A stretch of DNA of 64,000 nt, taken from the NCBI GenBank assembly GCA_037893245.1, contig JBAIAA010000445.1, positions 186,001-250,000 of the forward strand, given 5' to 3'. The DNA is from Crossaster papposus. Its lineage: Eukaryota > Echinodermata > Asteroidea > Velatida > Solasteridae. The notes under the pieces are model-generated. The model searched no databases. It was not told the DNA's origin and worked only from the letters and a program-made list of their open reading frames with translations. Position 1 is the first letter of the stretch; the number at the start of each line of letters is the position of its first letter. The translations under genes and the position numbers were made by a program. Below, piece after piece: positions 31,115 through 41,939 of this stretch.

Positions 31115-31794
31115 ATTGTCGTGTGCCAAGGAAAAGGACGTTACAGCCCAGGCACGCAACAAATCACTTTTTGAGATAATCGAGTTTAAAGGTTTTGTGC
31201 TGCCATTTCTAAATTAAACCCTACATCAGGCTGAAATTTCGACTTGTAAATCTTGTGAATAGTTCGAATAGAACCGTGTATTTTTTATATAAAACTGGTA
31301 CTTAATTTTATTTCAAAATATCACTTAATTATGAGGTTATTTACATATTTATGCTAACGACCTTATACCGGGAACTATTATCGCTACAAGTGTGTTACTT
31401 CAAGTGTAGCAAGTTTTGTTCCATTGGCATTACACGCTAACGTCCTTATGCCATGTAACAATCCTTACGACCTTTTACCGGGAACAAACCTTGCTGCAAG
31501 CGTGTTAACGTCCACTGATATGTGGAGAGGTGAACGCACTTGTAGCAAGTTTTGTTCCATTGATATTATACGCTAACGTCCTTATGCCGGGTACACAAAA
31601 TTGCAAAACGCCTTCCGTCCTTTTTATTTAATTAATTACGTCATAATGACGTAATTACGTCATAATGACGTAATCCCTGGAGACGAAATGTATTCCAAAT
31701 GAAAGATGTTTTGATTCTCTATCGGTTACCCGAAAAATACGAATTTGACCTTTTGACCCATTTTTAGCCCTAACGACCTTTTTCCGGGCACACG
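31115..31794. other. ~680-bp insertion present in copy 4 flank, absent from copy 8 flank
   Basis: Flanked by direct copies of about 100 bp (31005-31114 and 31795-31900). The equivalent place at 60040-60150 has one copy and no insert. Inside are two diverged ~145-bp subrepeats (each with a TAGCAAGTTTTGTTCCATTG core) and several TAACG(A/T)CCTTAT.CCGGG motifs. Confidence 0.6.
31635..31674. promoter_or_regulatory. 40-bp double palindrome of CRE/ATF-like half sites
   Basis: Two tandem copies of ATTACGTCATAATGACGTAA contain four TGACGT/ACGTCA half sites. It could bind ATF/CREB-type factors, but it is also simply a perfect local repeat. No nearby start site is known. Confidence 0.3.
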
Positions 31795-31899
31795 CGTACA
31801 TGTACATACAATACAATCACCCAAAAGCGAATCGTTCTTTTACGAATATCAGGCATGTTTACTATAAAATACTAACCTATTTCACTTATTAAAAAATTA

Positions 31900-33415
31900 C
31901 ATGAATCTATTCAACTTGATGTACAATGTACTCACTTTTCAAAACTGATTCGTCATTTGGATGGGGTCTTCATCAGCCACAAATATTTAGCACCAGAAAT
32001 CCCGCGGAAAAATAATGGCAAAACTACATATACTTCGAACGGATAAGGCAAGGTGTGATCAAGCCAAGTAGTGTAGTACTGCTTCACTCAAAATCGAGGT
32101 GATAAAAGGGTTGTGTCGCACAAAATATTAACACATAAATTCTCTTTATTCAAGTTGAAGGTATTGGCCCACTTCCGCAGACGCCATTTGTCTGTGTATT
32201 TGTGCAACAATTGCGCAGCGTTCGAGGTGAAAAACCAATTGTATTTGTAGTTCCATGGGAAAAACCAGTTGCTATTTTTAACTTTCTAGTTGAAAGTTCA
32301 GACGACTGGCTCTCCGCGTAAAACTGCGGAAGTTAATAATGGACAATACATATCTCTCCATATATGCAGGAAAAAATAATAATTATCCTAGGAAATATTC
32401 ACAGAATTTATGTGCAATCGAGGTGTATTTAATTTGGATAATAGCTTTTTATGGCAAAGCATCTTTCCTCTCCACTTTTGAAAAGAGACGTGTTACAGGT
32501 AGAAAATGATGTAGAAAAATTTGTTTAAATTTAATAATCTAAAATTGAAATGAGTTTGTGATAACAAATTATTATTTACAACTAGATGCTTCAAAAAAAC
32601 GAGTTGATTTTTGAATACAATTAAGTTAAAATAAAGTTTAAAAACAGCTGTCGTGTACGTTGTTTTATTTAATAAAGTTTCAAAACCGTGATGATTTTTC
32701 AGATTTTCAAATGAATTTATCGCGTTACGCCGGCCGGCAATCGTTGGAAAATAATACAATACAATAATAGCCTATATTATACCCTAATCCAAACACTAAC
32801 ATACATCTTAACCCTAGTTTTTAAGTAATTTTATTAAAATAAAAAAATATGTCGTGATTTTTTTGTGGAGACCTACTAAACTATAGAAATTACCCTGTGG
32901 AGACATTTTGACTCCCATTGTCCCCATTGTGTTTAAGTCTCCACATGGTACCGAATATAGAAACCACACACCCATATGTGTGAACACCTTCCATCGTGGA
33001 CCCCCTACTGTCCCTCTTTTGTTTATACTTGAACGTTTTTGGCAGGCCTCCCATGATTTTCAATCATGGACTTGATGTCAATTGTGGACCCTATTGTCTT
33101 CATTTGTTCTACGTCCACTATTTGAATGCGAATACAAACCCATACATACTGCATACTACATGCAAAAATAGTGATTGAATAGTCTCTTCCTGAACTTAGT
33201 TCAGCTAGCGAGACAAAAACAAAAATAATGTACAAAAACAATGCTCCTCGAAAGAGTGAACATTTACTCTTTTGGAGTGGTTTTCACTTTTTTGGAGTTG
33301 CCTTTACTTTTATAAAAGGTTCACTTTTTTGATAGTGAGCATTTTACTCTTACATTCAGAGAGACAGCGATAAAACGATTTAGTGATAAATCTCTGCACG
33401 CACTTTATGGTTAGC
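31900..33415. repeat. Intergenic repeat block between copies 4 and 5
   Basis: No gene. It matches 60150-61440 and 12050-13430 over most of its length. The right arm only of the 3'-flank hairpin family is present at 33240-33310, so copy 5 has a truncated version of that flank. Confidence 0.55.
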
Positions 33416-33672
33416 TTAATTAGCCCCATGCTGTTGTAAGTACGATAAATTAATCTTCGGCTCCATCACCATTGCCAAACTGCGTGAATGAAGCCACAGA
33501 CAGAGACGAAACTGGGTTTTGGAAAACGGCCTTAAATTGAAGTCGGGTATAAAGATGGCGTCTGATATGACTCCCCCAGCTTGCCTTTTCTTTCCGCTGA
33601 GGGGGTACTTGAGTATGGAGCCCATAGCAGATGTAGTTTGGTTCAAGTAAGCAGCAGTGCCTAGCAGGCAAT

Positions 33673-35577
33673 TCACATCCGCCGCAAGATCTTGATGGAA
33701 TGTCTGTCTGCAACAACCACGTCGCCAGTGGGTGTATAGGCCATTTCTAGAGGATGGTACAGCTTTTCGGCTACAGTACCTACCAGTAATCCATTTGGGT
33801 CGTACTGCTGTATTTTAAAGTTACCCCTACCACCGGTATGAACAGCTACATTAAAGTACCCTTGATTGTCACAAAGGATTCCAGCAGGATTCACAAGATG
33901 TTTGTCCACAAGTGTATTGATACTAAACACCTCATTGCCCTCGAGGTCTATACAGGAGAGGGTTTTATTTTCGTAGTTAGGAATGAACAGGCGATCCATA
34001 TTATCCATCGCTAAAACATAATTCACATTTCCATTTGAAATAGTTGCTACTAACGAGCCATCAAGCAAATGCACAGAAACAACTTTCCTGCCCAAGTCGG
34101 CAACAGCTAGTCGTTTTCCAGCTGCGTCTAGCGCAATACCGGTTAACTGACTTGCCTTAGATGGTGCGAATTCACGAATCAACTGAAGATTTCCGTCAAA
34201 AACCCTCACTTTCTTTTTGTCCGTGACAAAAAGCAGATCATCCGAGGTGACAGCAATACCCCCAGGAGCGTTTAGCTGATGACCGCTTTGAGTGGTCGAA
34301 GTTTTGAAACGTCCAGTGGAGGTAAATAGCGATAGGCGATTTAGCAGTTCGTCTGTAACAGCAATGTCCCCGTTGCTGAAACATGCAACACTTCTGGCGA
34401 ATTGGAATTCCCCGTCACCGTTTCCTTTCTCGCCAAACTCTTTCTTCACCTGCCAATTCTCTTTGAGCAATATCTTCCCAAGATCCTGTTCAATGACGAC
34501 ATCTTGAAATTTGACCCCAATGAACGAAAGATCCACCTTTGCCGGTTCGCACTCGAGCTCCTTCTGGAATTCCAAGTTGTGCATCACCTTCGGTTTGAGT
34601 TCCAAGAGCTCGAAATCATCGACTTGACTCATCAAGTCGTTTACGGCCGTGACGACCTGATCTGCGCGTTTCATCTGGTCACGGTTGCGCATGAGCGCCT
34701 TTTCGTACTCGCCGTCTCTCTCCTGACAGATTTTGTTGACTTTTTCGGTAATTACCTTTGCCTTGCTTCTAATTTTTGCAATTTCTGCTTCCGCTTTTGC
34801 AGAAATATCACTGCAAGCCTGAGCCAGTTTCGTTTGCAATCTATTCCGTGCATGTTTGATGGAGTCTTCGTTTGATGCAAATTGCTCTTTGCTTTTCTGA
34901 AACTTTTGCAATATGTCCTTGACACTCTCATGGAACGATTCGATGGCATCACCGATACTAATAAACTTATGTTCTGCTGTTCGGTGCTCAGTTGCAGCAC
35001 ACAAGGCGCAAATCAACACATCACAAGTCTCACAGTGAAAGTATATGGCGTAATCACTATGTTTTCTACAGTTTGGTGTGGCAGTCTTAGTAGCATTTGT
35101 TGGTGAAGCACTTGGTTTGTCCAAGTCTTCCGCTGAAATGATGCGATGGTCTTTGATGGACTTCAAGAGTCGGTGTGCCTCTTGGCATTTCTTGCAGATG
35201 TTCTCCTTGCAGTCAAGGCATCTTGACACGACCTCGTTTCCTTCTTCGCAAGATTCACAAGTCGCACTAGTAGTAGTTACCTTTTCTAATAACTGCTCTT
35301 GTTTGCGTATCTCATCGACAAGAGATATCAGAAAGAAGCTAGAAGACAGACTCTGCACTCCTTCCTTAGGAACGACCGTGTCTCTCCTGCAGACTGGACA
35401 TGTTATCTTCGCCCTCTCTGTCGTCTCTTTGCTCACCATCTTACCCAGACAGTTCAGGCAGAAGCTATGAAGACAGTCTAGCATCTTAGGATCCTTGAAT
35501 CGATCGCAGCAGATCGGACATTCCAGATGCCCCTGGCTAATTGTGTCCAACACGGTTCGGGCTGTAGCCTCCGCCAT
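33673..35577 (-). CDS. TRIM-NHL protein, copy 5
   Basis: Predicted 634 residues, MAEATARTV start, KILRRM end. RING complete, with C60 and C63 as the last pair. B-box 1 complete; B-box 2 keeps CRKH and the later ligands. A non-ligand cysteine next to it is replaced by tyrosine (AIYFHC). The linker between B-boxes is of the AEDLDKPSASPTNATK class shared with copies 3, 6 and 7. The third blade is two residues shorter (SKASQL for SKKEASQL). The ATG at 35577 has A at -3 and G at +4. Confidence 0.9.
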   Translation of the reverse strand: MAEATARTVLDTISQGHLECPICCDRFKDPKMLDCLHSFCLNCLGKMVSKETTERAKITCPVCRRDTVVPKEGVQSLSSSFFLISLVDEIRKQEQLLEKVTTTSATCESCEEGNEVVSRCLDCKENICKKCQEAHRLLKSIKDHRIISAEDLDKPSASPTNATKTATPNCRKHSDYAIYFHCETCDVLICALCAATEHRTAEHKFISIGDAIESFHESVKDILQKFQKSKEQFASNEDSIKHARNRLQTKLAQACSDISAKAEAEIAKIRSKAKVITEKVNKICQERDGEYEKALMRNRDQMKRADQVVTAVNDLMSQVDDFELLELKPKVMHNLEFQKELECEPAKVDLSFIGVKFQDVVIEQDLGKILLKENWQVKKEFGEKGNGDGEFQFARSVACFSNGDIAVTDELLNRLSLFTSTGRFKTSTTQSGHQLNAPGGIAVTSDDLLFVTDKKKVRVFDGNLQLIREFAPSKASQLTGIALDAAGKRLAVADLGRKVVSVHLLDGSLVATISNGNVNYVLAMDNMDRLFIPNYENKTLSCIDLEGNEVFSINTLVDKHLVNPAGILCDNQGYFNVAVHTGGRGNFKIQQYDPNGLLVGTVAEKLYHPLEMAYTPTGDVVVADRHSIKILRRM

Positions 35578-35590
35578 CGTGATTATGATC

Positions 35591-35615
35591 CTATAACAAA
35601 AAAGAACCAATAAAG
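35591..35615 (-). other. Putative 3' splice site of a 5'-UTR intron, copy 5
   Basis: A minus-strand TTGGTTCTTTTTTGTTATAG ends 13 nt before the ATG. Confidence 0.5.
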
Positions 35616-35680
35616 TTAGGAATACTCAAAGTGTGCGCCATGTAGGGATTTATGTTGGCATAGAGCTAAAAAATAGAGAA

Positions 35681-35835
35681 GGGTGAACACTTATCCTACA
35701 AACAGGGCTGTAATTGGCTTTTGTCTTGTGTCTTATTGCTGCCATTATATCTTATCTTATCTTGACGCCTGTAATAACGACAAGATGATAGACAAAAAAA
35801 GAGTCAATTAATACAGCCCTGTTTGTTGGGATAGG
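35681..35835. mobile_element. Hairpin element A upstream of copy 5
   Basis: Left end around TCCTACAAACAGGGCTGTAA, right end around ATACAGCCCTGTTTGTTGGG, 104 bp upstream of the ATG. Confidence 0.6.
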
Positions 35836-35845
35836 TCAGACTGAA

Positions 35846-38800
35846 TATATTGTTCATGGCTAAAATGACACTTTCCGAGTAACCGAGAAAGAGCATAGTA
35901 GGCCTATGCGGAAATGGCGATTGTGTATAGTTATGATCAAATAAATTCGAATCACAGGTGTTTTTTTATCATTCCAAAACTAGTCGTAGGGCTACAGTAA
36001 ACACTAGAGTCTGAACCTGAAACTATATTTGCTCCAATGGTCAAAATTGACACTTTTGAGATATTTTTTGAAGGCCAGGCCGTAGACACCATTTATCTGT
36101 GTATTTGTGCAATAACTGCGCAGCGTTTGAAGAGGGAAACCTTTTTATAGCTTCATGGGAAAACCAAGTTGCTATTTTTAACGCTCTAGTTGAAAGTTCA
36201 GACGATTGGCCTTACGCGTAAAACTACGGAAGTTCGTAATGGACATTACATATGTCTCCATGTAGGCAGAAAAAAATAATTATTATTTTATGAAATATTC
36301 ACTAATTCATTTGCAATCGAGTAGTATTTATTTTGGATAATAGCTTTGTATGGCAAACCCTTCTCCACTTCTGAAAAGAGACGTGTTACAGGCAGAAATG
36401 GGTGTAGAAAAATCTGTTTAAATTGTATAATCGGAAATTGACAACTGGACAACTGGATGCTTCTTTAAAAAAAATGCTAATAAGATTGAAGAGTTGAAAT
36501 ACAATAAAGAGAAAATGAAGTTAAAAAACAGCCGTAATGTACGTTTATTTATTAAAGTTTCAAAACCGTTAGGATTTTTCAGTTTTTCAAAAGGATCTTT
36601 CGCGTTTTGGAAATATAACCTAGGTAGTACACACCTTTTGCTTTTGCTTTAATTTTCAAAAATTGATGGGTTAGGATGTTTGTACAGTAAAATTGTGATG
36701 CTGAACTGTTTTATAAATTTGGTGTTCATAGATGCAGGAAAACCAAGACCATTAATGTTGTTTTGTAGTCTGGTTCCAATCGTCTGGTTCGAGTCTTGCC
36801 GGCAATCGTTAGAAATTGATACAAAATTCCACTTTTCTCGAAAACTGCAGCACATTAGATGCTGTGATTTCACAGGATGCTTAAAGCTGTTATTCAGTCA
36901 TTGATATTTGCAAATAGTGTACACTACCTTCATACAGACTGACTAATATTTTTGTTTGCAAAGGGTGTGATTGATGCTTTCTTTAAAGAGACTACTTTTC
37001 ACTCGTAAGAGATGCCCCAAAAAATTCATTGTCATGAAACATGAACTATCTCCCACTCTCTTCAGTGAAAAGCAAAATATGATTATGTTCAATAATTATG
37101 AACTTTTTCTTCTTTATTTTGACCGAGAAACCGACAATTTTCTTGGTCAAATTGACAGAGAAAGTGTCATTTTCCCCAGAAATGGGTACAGCATTCCAGT
37201 GTGACCTTATCAACCTATTCGTAGGACTACAGTGTACACTATGGACTGAATCTGAAATTATATTTGCTCCTTTGATTTTCATGGTCAAAATTTAACTTTT
37301 CCGAGTAAACAAAAATTGTATTTTTCTTGGTATTTCTTTTCGACCGAGATAGTGACATTTTGACCCTGAAATGGGTAGAGAAATTATATAGGTACGTTCA
37401 GATTCAGGATCCATTAATCTGACCCATAGTTTGTTCTACCAACAGTGCATTGTACATGTACATGTACATATACAACCACCCAAAAGCTAATCGTTTTAAC
37501 GAATATCAGGCATGTTTACTGAAGCTATTTCACTTATTAAAAAATAAATCAATTACATTGAATCTATTCAACTTGTAAAATGTACACACCTTTTTAAACT
37601 GATTCGCCAGTTGGATGGGGTCTTCAACCACAAATATTTAGCACTAGAAATCCCGCAGTAAACACAAGAATGGCAAAACTACTTCGAACGGCTGAAGCTG
37701 TGATCAAGCGTAGTACTGGTACATGTAGTAAATTAGTAGTACTGCCTCACACAACATCGAGGGGATGAAAGGTTTTTGTCGCACAAAATATTATTACATA
37801 AATTCACATGATTCAAGTTGAAGGTATAGGCCAACTTCTGTAGACGCCATTTATCTGTGAATTTGTGCAACAACTGCGCAGCGTTTGAATAGGGCCTCAT
37901 GCCCGATAACAAACAGGGCCTTCTTATATAGACAACAGGTTCCTACGCGTACATCAGGTGATTGTATATCAGGTGAATCATTAACATGATACGTTGGGTA
38001 ACTCATAACAGTGTTCATTGTCCGACTAGTAGGCCTACACTGGTAAGATATTAACATATTAACTACACAACAGCTTCATGGGAAAACCCAGTTGCTATTT
38101 TTAACTCTCCAATTAAATGTTAGACGACTGGCCTTCCGCGTAAAACTAGGGCAGTTCACAATGGACTTTGCATATGTCTTCATGTATGCAGGAAAGAATG
38201 ATAATTATTCTATATCCACAGATATAAAATTCATTTGCAATCGAGGTGTATTTATTAAAAATATTAGCTTTTGTTTTAGGAAAGCATCTGTCCTCTCCAC
38301 TTTTAAAAAGAGACGTGTTACATGTAGAAACATTTGTTTAAATTTAATAATATAAAATTGAAATGAGTTTGTGATAACAAATTATTATTTACAACTCGAC
38401 GCTTTAAAAAAAACCAAGCATAATAACTAAATACAATTGAGTGAAAATAAAGTTTAAAAACAGCTGTCGTGTACATTGTTTTATTTATTAAAGTTTCAAA
38501 ACCGTGAAGATTTCGCGTTTTGTGAATATAACCTTTTAAAAGTTAGTACACATTATTTGCTTTTGCTATAATTTTCTAAATTAGATTAGTTAGGAAGTTC
38601 GTATAGTAATTATCGTGACGCTGACCATAGATGCTGGGAAACCAAGAACATTAATGTTGTTTTGCAGTCTGGTTCCCCGACTTCATTCAAACAAAACAGA
38701 GCAATTTACAGACCTTGGAGATTTATCAGGTTAGGAAATCAGACTCTAGTTGGCTGGCACACATTTACGGATGTGTAACAGTAATGCAAATAAAATAAGG

Positions 38801-38900
38801 AATCACTAAATTTTATAAATTGGAGACAGTGTTTGAAAATATTAAGATATTTCCAACGATTGCTGGCTGGCTTGCGATTCTGGGTTAAATAACGGGGGTT
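35846..38900. repeat. Intergenic repeats between copies 5 and 6
   Basis: No gene. Shortened element B copies lie at about 35846-35900 and 36025-36060, fuller ones at about 37115-37185 and 37258-37383. The GCGTAAAACTACGG-type motif occurs twice (about 36217 and 38140), so two copies of the 5'-flank block lie in tandem here. This explains the larger spacing of copies 5 and 6. Confidence 0.5.
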
Positions 38901-40015
38901 TTCACCTGTAAAGTGGCAAACCATCGCCGTATTTTAGTTTAACAAATTTTGAATGTAAAATAACGGTACTGCGACCTTGAAAATATCCTACAACGAATAA
39001 TAGCTTTCGTGTTGTGTAGCGTTAATTTATACAAAGAGGATATACATTTACAAAAACACTTTCTTAAAATACAACATTTTGTGTAAATATACATTAAACA
39101 CATACAAAGTGTCGTTTATTTACAGACAATTTACTGATCTCATTACGCAGCAAGTGACCATTCAGAACTGAGAAAATTTGTAGTATGTCCATTTGGGCTG
39201 TTTAGTCAAAAAATGCACGATCTTGATCATAATGTGTTATTTATTCAAACAATTCCACAATAAAACTCAGATTTTTTGCAAACGTCGGTTAATAATCGTA
39301 TTAGATCTTTCGTATTCAAATATTGAAATCATTTCTGGCAAACTGTGACTGACATGAAACGATCCTGAATATGCATCAAAATCAGTCACTTTTTTTGACG
39401 TCGCCCTGTACCCCAACAACTACTGCAATTAAAGTTACCATACCACAAAGTTGTTTATTTGTCAGAAATTTGAGAGCCACATTTTTACAGAGTTGACATT
39501 TCTTCACTAATGTCCTAAACTAAATACCACTGCAGGAAAAAACAAACATGTTTTGTTTTTTTTAATTTACGAACGAGGCGCACTATTAGAAAAACTAAAT
39601 ACCTGTAATTGTGGAAAAGTAAAAAATATCTCTGAGCCTTGTGTAAAATTTGACTTCTTAGGTTATGTTATTGCTTTCTGATGGCCGATTGCTTTGTTCG
39701 TTGTCTCTCTCAATTGTCTTTTCTTTAGGAATATCATATCGGTAACTGGAAAGATTTCCATACACGAAAATCTCACCGAAATATAAAAGCATTTACTGAG
39801 AAAACAAATTTTTGTTCAGACAAGTCTCATAGTGTCAAGTGAGATTCGTGTATGGAATTCTTTCCCTAAAAACCAGCCACTTAAATTGAAGTCAGATAAG
39901 ATGGCGTCGATATTGTTTCCCACACCTTGCTTTTTCTTTCTGCTGAGGGGGGTACTCGTACACGGAGCCCATAGCAGATGTAGTTTGGTTCAAGTAAGCA
40001 GCTCGGCCTCGTAGG
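38901..40015. repeat. Type II 3' flank of copy 6
   Basis: Homologous to 8290-9770 in front of copy 2. No gene and no 3'-flank hairpin. Confidence 0.55.
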
Positions 40016-40019
40016 CAAT

Positions 40020-41930
40020 TCACATCCGCTGCAAGATCTTGATGGAATGTCTGTCTGCAACAACCACGTCACCAGAGGGTGTATAGGCCATTTGTAGCGG
40101 ATTGTACAGCTTGTCTGCTACAGTTCCTACCAGTGATCCATTTGGGTCATACTGTTGTATTTTTATGGTTCCCCTGGCACCGTGATGAACAACTACATTA
40201 AAGTAACCGTGACTGTCACAAAGGATCCCGGCAGGATTCGCAGGATTTTTGTCCACAAGTGTCTTGATACTGAAAACCTCATTGCCCTTGAGGTCTACGC
40301 AGGAGAGTGTTTTATTTTCGTAGTTAGAAATGAGCAGGCGCTCCATGTCATCTATCGCTAAATAATATGTAACATTTTCATTTGGAATAGTTGCTACTAA
40401 GGAGCCATCAAGCAAATGCACAGAAACAACCTTCCTGCCCAAGTCAGTCACAGCTAGTCGTTCTCCAGCTGCGTCTAGCGCAATATGGGTTAACTGGCTT
40501 GCCTCTTCCTTAGAGGGTGTGAATTCGCGAATCAACTGAAGATTGTCGTCAAAAACCTTCACTTTCTTTTTGTCAGTGACAAAAAGCAGATCGTCTGAGG
40601 TGACAGCAACGCCCCGAGGAGCGTCCAGCTGAAGACCACTTTGAGCTGCCGAAGTTTTTAAATGTCCAGTGGGGGTAAATATCGATAGTCGTTTCAGTGT
40701 TGTGTCTGTCACAGCAATGTCCCCGTTGCTAAAACATGCAACATTTCTGGCGAATTGGAATTCCCCGTCACCGTTTCCTTCCTTGCCGAATTCTTCCTTT
40801 ACCTGCCACTTCTCTTTGAGCAAAATCTTTCCAAGATCCTTTTCACTGACGACATCTTGACATTTGACGCCAATGAACGAAAGATCCACCTTTGCCGGTT
40901 CGCACTCGAGCTCCTTCTGGATTTCCAAGTTGTTCATCACCTTCGGTTTGAGTTCCAAGAGCTCGAAATCATCGACTTGACTCATCAAGTCGTTTACGGC
41001 CGTGACGATCTGATCTGCGCGTTTCATCTGGTCACGGTTGTACACGAGCGCCTTTTCGTACTCGCCAACTCTCTCCTGACCGATTTTATTGACTTTTTCG
41101 GTGATTACCTTTGCTTTGCTTCTGATTTTAGCAATTTCTGCCTCGGCTTTTGCAGAAATATCACTGCAAGCCTGAGCCAGTTTCGTTTGCAATCTATTCC
41201 GTGCATGTTTAATGGAGTCTTCGTTTGATGCAAATTGCTCTTTGCTTTTCTGTAACTTTTGCAATATGTCCTTGACACTCTCACGGAATGATTCGATGGC
41301 ATCCCCGATATCAATAAACTTATGTACCGCTGTTCGGTGTTCAGTTGCAGCACACATGGAGCAAATCAACACATCACAAGTCTCACAGTGAAAGCATATA
41401 ACCTGATCACTATGTTTTCTACATTTTGGTGTGGCCATCTTAGTAGCATCTGTTGGTGAAGCACTTAGTTTGTCCAAGTCTTCCACTGGAATAATGCGAT
41501 GGTCTTTGGTCAACTTCAAGCGACGGTGCGCCTTTTGGCATTTCTTGCAGATGTTTTCCTTGCAGTCAAGGCATCTCGACACGGCCTCATTTCCTTCTTC
41601 ACATGAGTCACAAGTCGCAATAGTAGTAGTTATCTTTTCTAATAACTGCTCCTGTTTGTTTATCTCATCGACAAGAGATATTAGAAAGAAGCTAGAAGAC
41701 AGACTCTGCACTCCTTCGTCAGTAACGTCCGTCTCTCTCCTGCAGACTGGACATGTTATCGTTGCCCTCTCTGTCATCTTTTCGCTCACCATCTCTCTCA
41801 GACAGTTCAGGCAGAAGCTATGAAGACAGTCTAGCATCTTAGGATCCTTGAATCGACAGCAGCAGATCGGACATTCCAGGTGCCCCTGGCTTATTGTGTC
41901 CAACACGGTTCGGGTTGCAGCCTCCGCCAT
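40020..41930 (-). CDS. TRIM-NHL protein, copy 6
   Basis: Predicted 636 residues from MAEAATRTV to KILQRM. RING, both B-boxes, coiled coil and six NHL blades are complete. B-box linker is of the VEDLDKLSASPTDATK class. The coiled-coil stretch EYEKALVYNRDQ, rather than EYEKAL.RNRDQ, is shared only with copy 7. The ATG at 41930 keeps A at -3 and G at +4. The 5' flank differs from most copies and joins the TACTTCAGGAAAAAG sequence shared with copy 3 just upstream, so first-exon arrangement may differ. Confidence 0.9.
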   Translation of the reverse strand: MAEAATRTVLDTISQGHLECPICCCRFKDPKMLDCLHSFCLNCLREMVSEKMTERATITCPVCRRETDVTDEGVQSLSSSFFLISLVDEINKQEQLLEKITTTIATCDSCEEGNEAVSRCLDCKENICKKCQKAHRRLKLTKDHRIIPVEDLDKLSASPTDATKMATPKCRKHSDQVICFHCETCDVLICSMCAATEHRTAVHKFIDIGDAIESFRESVKDILQKLQKSKEQFASNEDSIKHARNRLQTKLAQACSDISAKAEAEIAKIRSKAKVITEKVNKIGQERVGEYEKALVYNRDQMKRADQIVTAVNDLMSQVDDFELLELKPKVMNNLEIQKELECEPAKVDLSFIGVKCQDVVSEKDLGKILLKEKWQVKEEFGKEGNGDGEFQFARNVACFSNGDIAVTDTTLKRLSIFTPTGHLKTSAAQSGLQLDAPRGVAVTSDDLLFVTDKKKVKVFDDNLQLIREFTPSKEEASQLTHIALDAAGERLAVTDLGRKVVSVHLLDGSLVATIPNENVTYYLAIDDMERLLISNYENKTLSCVDLKGNEVFSIKTLVDKNPANPAGILCDSHGYFNVVVHHGARGTIKIQQYDPNGSLVGTVADKLYNPLQMAYTPSGDVVVADRHSIKILQRM

Positions 41931-41939
41931 CCTGATCAT

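Noticed and set aside
36780-36800. tRNA-like T-arm (GGTTCGAGTC)
   Set aside because: No matching acceptor stem, D-arm or anticodon arm around it.
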